Assembly (NCBI RefSeq): GCF_019420015.1
Contig: NZ_JAHZIA010000008.1
Coordinates: 263,006-327,005 of the forward strand
Source of the DNA: Anaerofustis sp.
GTDB lineage: Bacteria; Bacillota; Clostridia; Eubacteriales; Anaerofustaceae
Direction: 5' to 3'
DNA length: 64,000 bases
The position numbers were made by a program, and so were the translations under genes. The notes below the pieces were generated by a model. That model was not told where the DNA came from, searched no databases, and worked only from the letters and a program-made list of their open reading frames with translations. Positions 42,960-50,810 of this stretch are shown here, piece by piece. Position 1 is the first letter of the stretch. Each line of letters opens with the position of its first letter.

Positions 42960-43244
42960 ATGAAAGTAAATAAAGAAGATGTTTTATATACAGCCTCTTT
43001 GGCAAAAATCAACATAAGCGAAGAAGACGCTGAAAAATACACAGAAACATTGCAAAAACAGTTGGAATATGCAAAATCTTTGGACAATATCGACACAGAA
43101 AACATAAAACCTTTGGCTCATGTTCTAAATTTGGAAAACGTAGTAAGAGAAGACAAGATAAAAGAAGGACTTAGCATAGACGAAGCATTGCAAAATGCAC
43201 CAAGCAAAGACGAAAGATGCATTAACGTACCAAAAATGTTATAA
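42960..43244 (+). CDS. gatC: Asp/Glu-tRNA amidotransferase subunit C
   Basis: 94 residues. GatC wraps around GatA and GatB in the complex that converts Glu-tRNA(Gln) or Asp-tRNA(Asn) to the amide forms. Typical sequence: VLYTASLAKINISEEDAEKYTETL, then LDNIDTENIKPLAHVLNLENVVREDKI cut across the family core, ending CINVPKML. AAGGAG precedes the ATG. gatA and gatB do not follow; ispE does, 16 nt later, so the amidotransferase genes are split in this genome. Confidence 0.93.
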   Translation: MKVNKEDVLYTASLAKINISEEDAEKYTETLQKQLEYAKSLDNIDTENIKPLAHVLNLENVVREDKIKEGLSIDEALQNAPSKDERCINVPKML

Positions 43245-43260
43245 AAAACGAAGGTAAAAA

Positions 43261-44148
43261 ATGGATAAAATACAAATTAAAATACCTGCGAAGGTAAACC
43301 TCGGCCTTGATATAGTAAGGAAAAGAGAAGATAATTATCATGATATAAAAACAGTAATGCATTCCATAAATATATATGATTATCTGACTTTCGAAAAATC
43401 CGATAATATTTCCATTACCTGCAATCATAACGAAGTCCCGAGAGATGAAAGCAATATAGTTTATAAATGTATAAAAACAATAAGCGAATTAACAGACAAT
43501 AAACATAAACTGTTATCCGTACACATAGAAAAAAGAATACCTGTATGTGCAGGTCTTGGCGGAGGAAGTGCAAACGGAGCAGCTGCACTTATTGCATATA
43601 ATAAAATTTACGAACTAAACCTGACAAAAGAAGAGTTATGCAAAATAGGGAGCAAAATAGGTGCGGACATTCCTTTTTTAATTCACAGCGGAGCAGGTCT
43701 ATGTGAAGGAATAGGAGAAAAAATACGACCTATTTACCCTTATATTCCGTGCTACATCGTATTATGCAAACCGGACTTCGGAGTAAGCACAAAATTTGCA
43801 TACGACTTAATAGACAATGCAAAAGAACTTTTAAGGCCGGATTTTACATCTCTAATGTCAGGACTTCTGGAAGCGGATAAAAAGAAACTGAAAAAAGGAC
43901 TGATAAATGTATTTGAACCTTTTGTATTGGAAAAATATCCGGAAGTAAAATACATAAAAGATAAATTTGAAAAACTCGATGCCATAGGAGTACAAATGAG
44001 CGGTTCCGGTCCGAGCGTTTTTGCCCTTTACGACAGTCTTTCAAAGGCACAATATGCATACGAAGCATTTCGTAAAGAATATGATACCGTATTTTTAACA
44101 AATTTCACGGAAAGTGAAAATGCACTTCTTACATATGAATTAAAATAA
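43261..44148 (+). CDS. ispE: 4-diphosphocytidyl-2-C-methyl-D-erythritol kinase
   Basis: 295 residues, GHMP kinase fold. It phosphorylates CDP-methylerythritol in the non-mevalonate isoprenoid pathway. Motifs: KIPAKVNLGLDIVRKREDNYHDI at the N-terminus, the ATP loop PVCAGLGGGSANGAAAL near residue 100, GADIPF, and GVQMSGSGPSVFALYD at the C-terminus. The next pathway enzyme, ispF, is at 62.3 kb in this window. It follows gatC in one transcript and ends in a terminator. Confidence 0.95.
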   Translation: MDKIQIKIPAKVNLGLDIVRKREDNYHDIKTVMHSINIYDYLTFEKSDNISITCNHNEVPRDESNIVYKCIKTISELTDNKHKLLSVHIEKRIPVCAGLGGGSANGAAALIAYNKIYELNLTKEELCKIGSKIGADIPFLIHSGAGLCEGIGEKIRPIYPYIPCYIVLCKPDFGVSTKFAYDLIDNAKELLRPDFTSLMSGLLEADKKKLKKGLINVFEPFVLEKYPEVKYIKDKFEKLDAIGVQMSGSGPSVFALYDSLSKAQYAYEAFRKEYDTVFLTNFTESENALLTYELK

Positions 44149-44150
44149 AC

Positions 44151-44183
44151 AAAAAGCAGTTATGAAAAATAACCGCTTTTTTT
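44151..44183 (+). terminator. Terminator of gatC-ispE
   Basis: Arms AAAAAGC-A-GTTAT and ATAAC-C-GCTTTTT with one mismatch, followed by TT, just past the ispE stop. Confidence 0.82.
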
Positions 44184-44199
44184 ATTAAAATTAACATAG

Positions 44200-44985
44200 T
44201 TAATAACAACCAGACAATAATATATCAATCATTTCACTTACGGCATTTTCGTTGTTTGTCTTTGACAAAACAAACTTTGCCGCATTTTTTGCCGTATCCG
44301 ATGCATTCTTAACGGCAAAAGAATACTTTGTATTTTGAAGTAATTCAATATCACTGTCTTGATCCCCTATAGTTGCCACTTCATTTGAACTTACACCATA
44401 ATAATCCATAAGTACGGTTAATCCTGTAAATTTATTTACTTTCGTCGGGCGTATATCATAAACATTTCTGTCAACCGTGCCGTACATTGAAGAAGGAAGG
44501 TAACTTATAAGATAGTCAAGATCTTTCTCATCTTCAAAACGCACTGATATTCTGTAACAATTTTTAAGATTCTTCAAGTCACCTTTTATCAAAGAATCTT
44601 CTTTTATCCATGTGGTTATATCCTTATAAAGCGCTCCCTTTTTGTCATAAAAGTATCCGTCTTTATTTAAAGGCATAAATTCTCGGTTATCTTTTTCAAA
44701 TTTTTTAACCAGATAAGCATAAACATCATTGTCTATTGTAACAAGCTCCTTGCAACCTTCCTTATAATCAATCATGATTGCACCGTTTACACCTATATGT
44801 TTGTACCCATATAAATCCAATTGTTTTACTACAGGCTCTATTGATTCCGTATTTCTTCCTGAAATAATACTTACAATAATATTACAATCAACACATTTTT
44901 TTATTGACTCTTCATCTTTCTTTGATATCGTTCCGTCATCTCTGACAAGAGTTTTGTCCAAATCCAAAACAAGAAGTTTAACCAT
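44200..44985 (-). CDS. Cof-type HAD-superfamily sugar/nucleotide phosphatase
   Basis: 261 residues. HAD motif I LVLDLDKTLV with both Asp, motif II ISGRN, cap domain of the Cof (C2B) type from about 80 to 190, Lys in RPTKVNKFTGL, and motif IV ATIGDQDSDIELL. Such enzymes dephosphorylate hexose phosphates, flavin or pyridoxal phosphates. It starts 2 nt after the next HAD gene upstream, so two phosphatases share a transcript. Substrate not determinable. Confidence 0.9.
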   Translation of the reverse strand: MVKLLVLDLDKTLVRDDGTISKKDEESIKKCVDCNIIVSIISGRNTESIEPVVKQLDLYGYKHIGVNGAIMIDYKEGCKELVTIDNDVYAYLVKKFEKDNREFMPLNKDGYFYDKKGALYKDITTWIKEDSLIKGDLKNLKNCYRISVRFEDEKDLDYLISYLPSSMYGTVDRNVYDIRPTKVNKFTGLTVLMDYYGVSSNEVATIGDQDSDIELLQNTKYSFAVKNASDTAKNAAKFVLSKTNNENAVSEMIDILLSGCY

Positions 44986-44987
44986 AT

Positions 44988-45638
44988 TTATTCCCCCTGC
45001 ACTATTTTTATCAAATCCATTGGGTTTTGAATATGATATTCAACTTTACAATTCCTTTTTTCTTCATCATTCCCATACCCATAATCGGCCATTACGGAAT
45101 CCGTCCCGTTTTTATGCCCTCCGATTATATCCGTGGGTTTATCTCCTATCATCAACACTTCTTTAGGGTTATGTATATTCATTTTTTCCATTACTTCTCT
45201 TACCAAATCGGATTTTTCTCCTCTGGTCTGCATGGTATCCTGGGCAACAACCACTTGAAAGAACTTTTCGATATTAAAATATTCTATTTGCAATTTCACA
45301 TTTTCTATAGGTTTATTGGAAGCAATCGCCATTTTTATTCCCATTGATTTTAAAGACACAAGCATTTCATATACTCCTTCATATAAGGAAGCTTCAAAAC
45401 ATCCATGTTCCTGTACATATTTTCGATGTATCATTATCGCTTCTTTTCCCGTTTTTTCATCAAAGCCATACTTTTCTATTATCAACTTTGCAAAAGGAGG
45501 ACCTATAAGTTTTTTTACATTTTCAATGCTTTCCTCTATTCCATACGTTCCGAGCGCTTTAACAAAACCTTTGGCTATTCCAAGCCATGAATCAACAATA
45601 ACTCCGTCAAAATCAAATATTACAGTATTGTATTTCAT
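44988..45638 (-). CDS. HAD-superfamily phosphatase, phosphoglycolate-phosphatase-like
   Basis: About 216 residues. Motif I VIFDFDGVIVDS, four-helix C1 cap (about 18-85), motif II IASNKP, and motif IV VLMIGDKPTDIIGG. The DGVIVDS and G-x-x-x-x-DSV pattern is that of the Gph/pyrophosphatase PpaX subgroup. ATG 45638 is preferred to the ATG six bases earlier because AAGG then has a normal six-base spacing. Upstream of the Cof gene with a 2-nt gap. Confidence 0.87.
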   Translation of the reverse strand: MKYNTVIFDFDGVIVDSWLGIAKGFVKALGTYGIEESIENVKKLIGPPFAKLIIEKYGFDEKTGKEAIMIHRKYVQEHGCFEASLYEGVYEMLVSLKSMGIKMAIASNKPIENVKLQIEYFNIEKFFQVVVAQDTMQTRGEKSDLVREVMEKMNIHNPKEVLMIGDKPTDIIGGHKNGTDSVMADYGYGNDEEKRNCKVEYHIQNPMDLIKIVQGE

Positions 45639-45812
45639 ATCCATCCTTCTTTCTCTATATGAGTATATTTTATAATAATCATCTTATTAATTCAAATATA
45701 TGAATATAAAAAATCTGATTATATAAAAAAATTTAAAATAAAAAAATTTACATCACCTAAAATACCGACTACAAAAGCACTTTGGGAATATCAAGATAAC
45801 CAAAAACAAGAA

Positions 45813-45828
45813 ACACAATATATTGTGT
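45813..45828 (+). promoter_or_regulatory. NrdR box upstream of nrdD
   Basis: The perfect palindrome ACACAATATATTGTGT matches the NrdR consensus acaCwAtATaTwGtgt at every position. It lies 10 bp before the -35 box. NrdR represses ribonucleotide reductase genes when dATP is high. A second, poor copy (ACATAATATACAATAT, 45848-45863) overlaps the promoter. Confidence 0.88.
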
Positions 45829-45838
45829 TTTATTTCTA

Positions 45839-45868
45839 TTGACAAAAACATAATATACAATATATAAT
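45839..45868 (+). promoter_or_regulatory. Promoter of the nrdD operon
   Basis: TTGACA (45839-45844), 18-bp spacer, TATAAT (45863-45868), both boxes perfect. Confidence 0.88.
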
Positions 45869-45934
45869 TAATATCAGTCAGCGAAATACTATATAGCTCG
45901 TATATAATTTTATTAATATAAAGGGGATCGAATA

Positions 45935-48271
45935 ATGATAACAGAAATACTCAAAAGAGATGGCAGAACAGGTAAATACGAACAAAGAAAAATAACCGAT
46001 GCCATTTACAAAGCGGCGGAAGCAGCCGGAGGACAAGACTATGTAACAGCAAAAATGCTTTCAGATAAAGTTGATAAAATATTAAACGAAAAATATGTCG
46101 ATATGATACCGACTGTCGAACAGATACAGGATATAGTCGAAAAAACTTTAATAGAAAACGGACATGCAAAAACCGCAAAAAATTATATTCTATACAGAGC
46201 AGAAAGAAACAAAGTCAGAGAAATGAACACAAAGTTAATGAAAATTTATGAAGATCTGACATTTCAAAGCTCTATAGAGAACGATGTAAAAAGAGAAAAT
46301 GCAAACATAAACGGCGATACGGCAATGGGTACCATGTTGAAATATGGCTCAGAAGGTGCCAAAAACTTTTATGAAATGTTTATCTTGGACGAAAAACATG
46401 CGGCTGCGCATGCAAAAGGAGATATTCATATTCATGACCTTGATTTTTATACTCTTACAACAACCTGCTGCCAAATAGATTTAACAAAACTGTTTAAAAA
46501 CGGATTTTCTACAGGTAACGGATTTATAAGAGAACCCAAAGATATAAGAACATATTCGGCTCTTGCGTGTATTGCTATACAGTCAAATCAAAATGATCAA
46601 CATGGGGGACAAAGTATACCGAAGTTTGATTATGATTTAGCTGCAGGGGTAAAGAAAACTTATAAAAAAATTTATATAACAAACATGGGCAAAGCTCTTG
46701 AACTTCTTGCAAATATAGAAGAAGGCGAAAACACAGCAAAAACTATATATAAAAACATAGAAGAAAAATCAAGACTTTATCCAACTATTGATAAAAATGA
46801 AGAATTTTCGGTACTCGAAAGAAAAGAACTTGAAAATACCGTAACAAATAACAATATTGATGCACTTATATCATTCGCACAAAAAAGCAGCCTCAAAGAA
46901 ACCGATAAGGCGACTTATCAAGCAATGGAAGCTTTAATTCACAATCTAAACACAATGCATTCCAGAGCAGGAGCACAAGTACCTTTCAGCTCAATTAATT
47001 ACGGAATGGATACATCAAGTGAAGGAAGAATGATAATAAAGAATATACTTCTTGCTACAAAAGCAGGACTTGGAAACGGCGAAACACCTATATTCCCGGT
47101 TCAAATATTCAAAGTAAAAGAGGGTATAAATTATAATCCAGGAGATCCAAATTATGATTTATTCAAGCTTGCAATGGAAGTTTCAAGTGAGAGACTGTTC
47201 CCTAACTTCTCATTTATAGACTCTCCTTTTAACCTTAAATATTACAAGGAAGGAGATCCTGATACCGAGATTGCATATATGGGATGCAGAACAAGAGTAA
47301 TGGCAAATGTGGATAAAGAAAAAGAAATTGTTACAGGAAGAGGAAACCTTAGTTTTACATCTATAAACTTACCAAGACTTGCCATTGAAGCAAAAGGCAA
47401 TATAGAAAAATTCTATTCTGATTTAGATAAAAAAATCGATTTATGTGTAGATCAACTTCTCCACAGATTTAAAATACAATGTTCAAAAACAGTCAGAAAT
47501 TCTCCTTTTTTAATGGGTGAAGGAATATGGCTTGACTCTGAAAATTTAAAACCGGATGATACAGTCGGAGAAGTTCTAAAACACGGAACATTAACAGTAG
47601 GATTTATAGGACTTGCGGAAACACTTACCGCTCTTGTCGGAAAGCACCACGGAGAAAGCGAAGAAAGTGAAAAACTCGGTCTTGATATAGTATCTCATAT
47701 GAGAGAAAAACTTGATGAAGTTACACAAAAAACACATCTAAACTTTTCACTGATTGCAACTCCGGCAGAAGGATTATCAGGAAGATTCGTAAGAATGGAC
47801 CGAAAAAGATACGGAATTATAAAGGGAGTAACAGATAAAGATTATTACACAAACTCATTCCACGTACCTGTAGGATACGGAATAAGTGCTTTCGAAAAAA
47901 TAAAGAAAGAAGCTCCTTTCCATGAACTTACAAACGGGGGACATATAACATATGTTGAACTTGACGGAGACACCACAAAAAATCTTGAAGCATTCGAAAA
48001 AATAGTAAGATGTATGAAAGAAATGGGGCTTGGTTACGGAGCAATAAACCATCCCGTAGACAGAGACCCGGTATGCGGTTACAACGGTGTAATATATGAT
48101 GAATGTCCATGTTGTCACAGAAAAGAAAGTGACACGGAAGTGCCATTCGAAAGAATAAGAAGAATCACGGGATATTTGGTTGGAACTTTAGACAGATTTA
48201 ACAATGGGAAAAGATCAGAGGAAGCAGATAGAGTTAAACATGAAATAAATTCCGAAATGGAAACTTTATAG
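45935..48271 (+). CDS. nrdD: Anaerobic (class III) ribonucleoside-triphosphate reductase
   Basis: 778 residues. It reduces ribonucleoside triphosphates to deoxy forms using a glycyl radical made by NrdG, so it works only without oxygen. An ATP-cone allosteric domain occupies 1-95 (ILKRDGRTGKYEQRKITDAI). The catalytic barrel follows (HIHDLDFYTLTTTCCQIDL; HSRAGAQVPFSSINYG). The C-terminus has a zinc site with C714, C724, C726 and C727, then RRITGYLVG with the radical glycine G746, and KHEINSEMETL. It is first in an operon with a small glycyl-radical protein and nrdG, controlled by an NrdR box. Confidence 0.97.
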   Translation: MITEILKRDGRTGKYEQRKITDAIYKAAEAAGGQDYVTAKMLSDKVDKILNEKYVDMIPTVEQIQDIVEKTLIENGHAKTAKNYILYRAERNKVREMNTKLMKIYEDLTFQSSIENDVKRENANINGDTAMGTMLKYGSEGAKNFYEMFILDEKHAAAHAKGDIHIHDLDFYTLTTTCCQIDLTKLFKNGFSTGNGFIREPKDIRTYSALACIAIQSNQNDQHGGQSIPKFDYDLAAGVKKTYKKIYITNMGKALELLANIEEGENTAKTIYKNIEEKSRLYPTIDKNEEFSVLERKELENTVTNNNIDALISFAQKSSLKETDKATYQAMEALIHNLNTMHSRAGAQVPFSSINYGMDTSSEGRMIIKNILLATKAGLGNGETPIFPVQIFKVKEGINYNPGDPNYDLFKLAMEVSSERLFPNFSFIDSPFNLKYYKEGDPDTEIAYMGCRTRVMANVDKEKEIVTGRGNLSFTSINLPRLAIEAKGNIEKFYSDLDKKIDLCVDQLLHRFKIQCSKTVRNSPFLMGEGIWLDSENLKPDDTVGEVLKHGTLTVGFIGLAETLTALVGKHHGESEESEKLGLDIVSHMREKLDEVTQKTHLNFSLIATPAEGLSGRFVRMDRKRYGIIKGVTDKDYYTNSFHVPVGYGISAFEKIKKEAPFHELTNGGHITYVELDGDTTKNLEAFEKIVRCMKEMGLGYGAINHPVDRDPVCGYNGVIYDECPCCHRKESDTEVPFERIRRITGYLVGTLDRFNNGKRSEEADRVKHEINSEMETL

Positions 48272-48281
48272 GAGGAAAAGA

Positions 48282-48620
48282 ATGAATACGGCAAAAGAAT
48301 TAACTTATGAAACAAAGATTGATAATACTAACGTATATGTATACGGTAAAATCGAAAACCTTACAAAAGAAGAAATAAAAGCTTATATAAAAGAAGTAGA
48401 AAAAGAAAAAAACAGCGAAGTTACAGAACTTAATTTATATGCAGACGAAGAAAGCGGATACATAGGAAGAAGCGCAAAAGTAAAACCTATTCCTTTTGAC
48501 AGAATACGAAGGATTACAGGTTATTTAGTAGGAACTCTTGACAGATTCAACGATGCAAAAAGAGCAGAAGAATCAGAAAGAGTCAAACATTCGATGAATT
48601 CTGAAATGGAAACTTTATAA
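48282..48620 (+). CDS. Small glycyl-radical-domain protein, probable NrdD spare part
   Basis: 112 residues. Residues 71-112 repeat the C-terminal 42 residues of the adjacent NrdD at 34 identical positions, including RRITGYLVGTLDRFN with the candidate radical glycine G80 and the terminal NSEMETL. Residues 1-70 are not NrdD-like (VYVYGKIENLTKEEIKAYIKEVEKE, then LNLYADEESGYIGRSAKVKP). There is no cysteine, so the NrdD zinc site is absent. The DNA differs at many synonymous sites, so the duplication is old and the protein conserved. It starts 10 nt after nrdD (AGGAGG site) and its stop overlaps nrdG (TAATG). By analogy with GrcA/YfiD it may replace an oxygen-cleaved glycyl domain; that role is inferred. 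Confidence 0.85.
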   Translation: MNTAKELTYETKIDNTNVYVYGKIENLTKEEIKAYIKEVEKEKNSEVTELNLYADEESGYIGRSAKVKPIPFDRIRRITGYLVGTLDRFNDAKRAEESERVKHSMNSEMETL

Positions 48621-49138
48621 TGAATGAAGAAAAGGAAATAAGAATAGCAGGGATAGTTAGAGAATCCATTGTTGACGGTCCGGGTATAAGATTTACTTTA
48701 TTCGTACAGGGATGCCCACACCACTGCCCCGAATGCCATAACCCGCAAACACATGATTTCAACGGTGGACAAACGGTAACACATGAAAAAATATTAAATG
48801 CGATATTCGAGAATCATTTATTGAGCGGTGTTACATTTTCGGGTGGAGAACCTTTTATGCAAGCAAAAAGTCTTTACCTTATAGGGAAAAAAATAAAAGA
48901 AAAAGGTCTGTCATTAATAACGTATACAGGTTTTTTATTTGAAGATTTGCTTATCATGGGTAAAGAAAATCCATATATCATGAAATTAATAGAATTGAAT
49001 GATTACATTATGGACGGCAAATTTGAGATTGAAAAAAAAACTTACAATAAAACCTTTGTGGGAAGTGCAAATCAACGTATAATAGACGTAAAAAAAACGA
49101 TAGAAAATAATTATAAAGTAACAGAAAAAGACTTCTGA
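48620..49138 (+). CDS. nrdG: Anaerobic ribonucleotide reductase activating protein
   Basis: 172 residues, radical SAM enzyme. The 4Fe-4S motif C32-x3-C36-x2-C39 (GCPHHCPECHNP) is followed by the SAM-binding GVTFSGGEPF. It cleaves S-adenosylmethionine to put a radical on the NrdD glycine. The ATG shares one base with the stop of the small glycyl-radical gene, so the three are co-translated; NrdG is the obvious activase for both glycyl domains. The stop lies in a terminator hairpin. Confidence 0.96.
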   Translation: MNEEKEIRIAGIVRESIVDGPGIRFTLFVQGCPHHCPECHNPQTHDFNGGQTVTHEKILNAIFENHLLSGVTFSGGEPFMQAKSLYLIGKKIKEKGLSLITYTGFLFEDLLIMGKENPYIMKLIELNDYIMDGKFEIEKKTYNKTFVGSANQRIIDVKKTIENNYKVTEKDF

Positions 49139-49154
49139 AATTCAGAAGTCTTTT
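49126..49154. terminator. Bidirectional terminator after the nrd operon
   Basis: A nearly perfect palindrome with arms AAAAGACTTCTGAA and TTCAGAAGTCTTTT, spanning the nrdG stop and the end of the convergent GNAT gene. Confidence 0.87.
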
Positions 49155-49710
49155 ATTTTGTAATAATCATAACAGTTTCTTCAAACCATTCACCCTCAAA
49201 AAACTCTCCCTTTTCAAGTTTTGAATGAGGTGTAAATCCGGCTTTTTTATATGCGGCAACGGCTCTTTCATTAACCGTTCTCGGACATATCTCAACAACA
49301 TCCGCATTCTTTTCTTCGAATAAATATGTATACAGCATTTTAAGAGCTTTTGAACCAAGTCCTTTACTATGACCCATGTGACCTGCTATAAAAATATCTA
49401 TTCCGTAAGCATTTTTATAATTTTCAAGTTTATGTTCTTTGTATGCTTCTTTTTTCAATGGGAAAAACTGTATATATCCACTGTCTTCACCCTCATATAC
49501 AATAATACAACACTGAATATTTTCTTCTCCGTGAATTCTTGGAAGATATTTCTTTTTTAGTCCTTCAAGGGAATTATCTTTGTCTCTTCCTCCGTAAAAT
49601 TTGCTTACCCTTTCGTCATCTCGCCATTTTCCAAGCATCGTAAGTTCTTCATCGGTATCTTGTAACTTTCTTATTTTTATCTCTTCATTCCCGCAAATAT
49701 ATTCTTTCAT
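49153..49710 (-). CDS. GNAT acetyltransferase, AAC(6')-like
   Basis: 185 residues. GNAT fold with the acetyl-CoA loop HSKGLGSKALKMLYTYLF (Q/R-x-x-G-x-G/A variant) near residue 117, a GIDIFIAG strand before it, and VNERAVAAYKKAGF near the end. The opening WRDDERVSKFYGG and SGYIQFFP resemble aminoglycoside 6'-N-acetyltransferase-type GNATs (RimJ/AacA group). This resemblance does not establish resistance; chromosomal relatives acetylate proteins or small amines. Monocistronic, with GGAGAAAGAGT upstream. Confidence 0.85.
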   Translation of the reverse strand: MKEYICGNEEIKIRKLQDTDEELTMLGKWRDDERVSKFYGGRDKDNSLEGLKKKYLPRIHGEENIQCCIIVYEGEDSGYIQFFPLKKEAYKEHKLENYKNAYGIDIFIAGHMGHSKGLGSKALKMLYTYLFEEKNADVVEICPRTVNERAVAAYKKAGFTPHSKLEKGEFFEGEWFEETVMIITK

Positions 49711-49891
49711 ACTCTTTCTCCTGTTTTGGATAAATTTTATGTGCCTTCACATTTGTTCCTTTTTTACATTGTCAATACCAAACATCGTATATTGTGATAA
49801 AATCATTATAACATATTAATTTATTTTGATTAATTGAAAAGTAAAAAATATTGATATATAATAATTTTAAGAATTCTAAATGAGGTTTTTT

Positions 49892-50797
49892 ATGGAAAAA
49901 ATAGTAGACTTGCATATGCACAGTACTTATTCTGACGGAACTTTTACTCCGGTTGATATGATAAATATGATGAGTGATCTTGGTGTGGATTATGCGTCAA
50001 TAACAGATCATGACAACGTAAAAGCATATGAAGATATCACAAATACAAAATTTAAATTGGATAAGCCCATAAATATAATTCCAGCAACGGAACTTGGATG
50101 TTCTTTTGACGGTGTTATAAGAGATGTTCTCGGTTATGGTATTGACAGAAAAGTAATAGATGAATTTGTAAGTAAAAGATATTCTGCTGAAGCAAAACTG
50201 GAAAAACAAAAGAGACTTTTAAACGAGTATAAAAGGGTATTCAGAGAAAACGGGATAGTATTCGATAACGGGCTTGAGGTTAATAGAGGAAATAAAAGTG
50301 AAGCTTTTATGGTTATGTATAACAGCCTCATAAAGTATCCCGAAAATGTAGAAAAATACCCGTTTATATCTAAAATTACTATGTTTTTTTGGAATTACTG
50401 CTCAAACAGCGACAGTAAGTTTTTTGTTGATGAATCAAAGGAATATCCTACAATAAAAGAGGGAATAGAACTTATACATAAAGCAGGAGGTCTTGCGTTT
50501 TTAGCTCATCCATGTATGTACAGAATAGGAAAATTAAAAACTCTTTTACTTATAAATCATGCAATAGAATGTGGGTTAGACGGTATAGAGGTGTTACATT
50601 CCCAACACACTTTTGACGATAAATTATTTCTTGCGGAAGTTGCAAGGAAATATAAACTTTATAAAAGCGGAGGAAGTGATTTTCACGGAGGAACAAAACC
50701 AGATATAAGTATGGTTAAAGGAAAAGGAGATTTAATAGTCTCGTATAATATGATTAAAGATTGGGTGGATAAAGTAGATAAGATAATACTAAAATAG
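49892..50797 (+). CDS. PHP-domain phosphoesterase, first of a tandem pair
   Basis: About 301 residues from ATG 49892, chosen because GAGG lies six bases upstream, whereas the open frame begins four codons earlier. PHP metal motifs: DLHMHS, SDGT, SITDHDN, ATELG, LAHPCMYR and GGSDFHGG. This is the YciV/RNase AM (nucleoside 3',5'-bisphosphate phosphatase) type of PHP protein, which acts on short RNA or pAp; the exact substrate is not proven. Followed 13 bp later by a paralogue. Confidence 0.87.
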   Translation: MEKIVDLHMHSTYSDGTFTPVDMINMMSDLGVDYASITDHDNVKAYEDITNTKFKLDKPINIIPATELGCSFDGVIRDVLGYGIDRKVIDEFVSKRYSAEAKLEKQKRLLNEYKRVFRENGIVFDNGLEVNRGNKSEAFMVMYNSLIKYPENVEKYPFISKITMFFWNYCSNSDSKFFVDESKEYPTIKEGIELIHKAGGLAFLAHPCMYRIGKLKTLLLINHAIECGLDGIEVLHSQHTFDDKLFLAEVARKYKLYKSGGSDFHGGTKPDISMVKGKGDLIVSYNMIKDWVDKVDKIILK

Positions 50798-50810
50798 AGA
50801 AGGTGTTTTT

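Noticed and set aside
45848..45863. Second NrdR box
   Set aside because: Too many mismatches to the consensus and wrong spacing from the first box to be called with confidence.
49153..49710. Aminoglycoside resistance gene
   Set aside because: Only general AAC(6')-like GNAT resemblance; no mobile context, and many chromosomal GNATs look similar.
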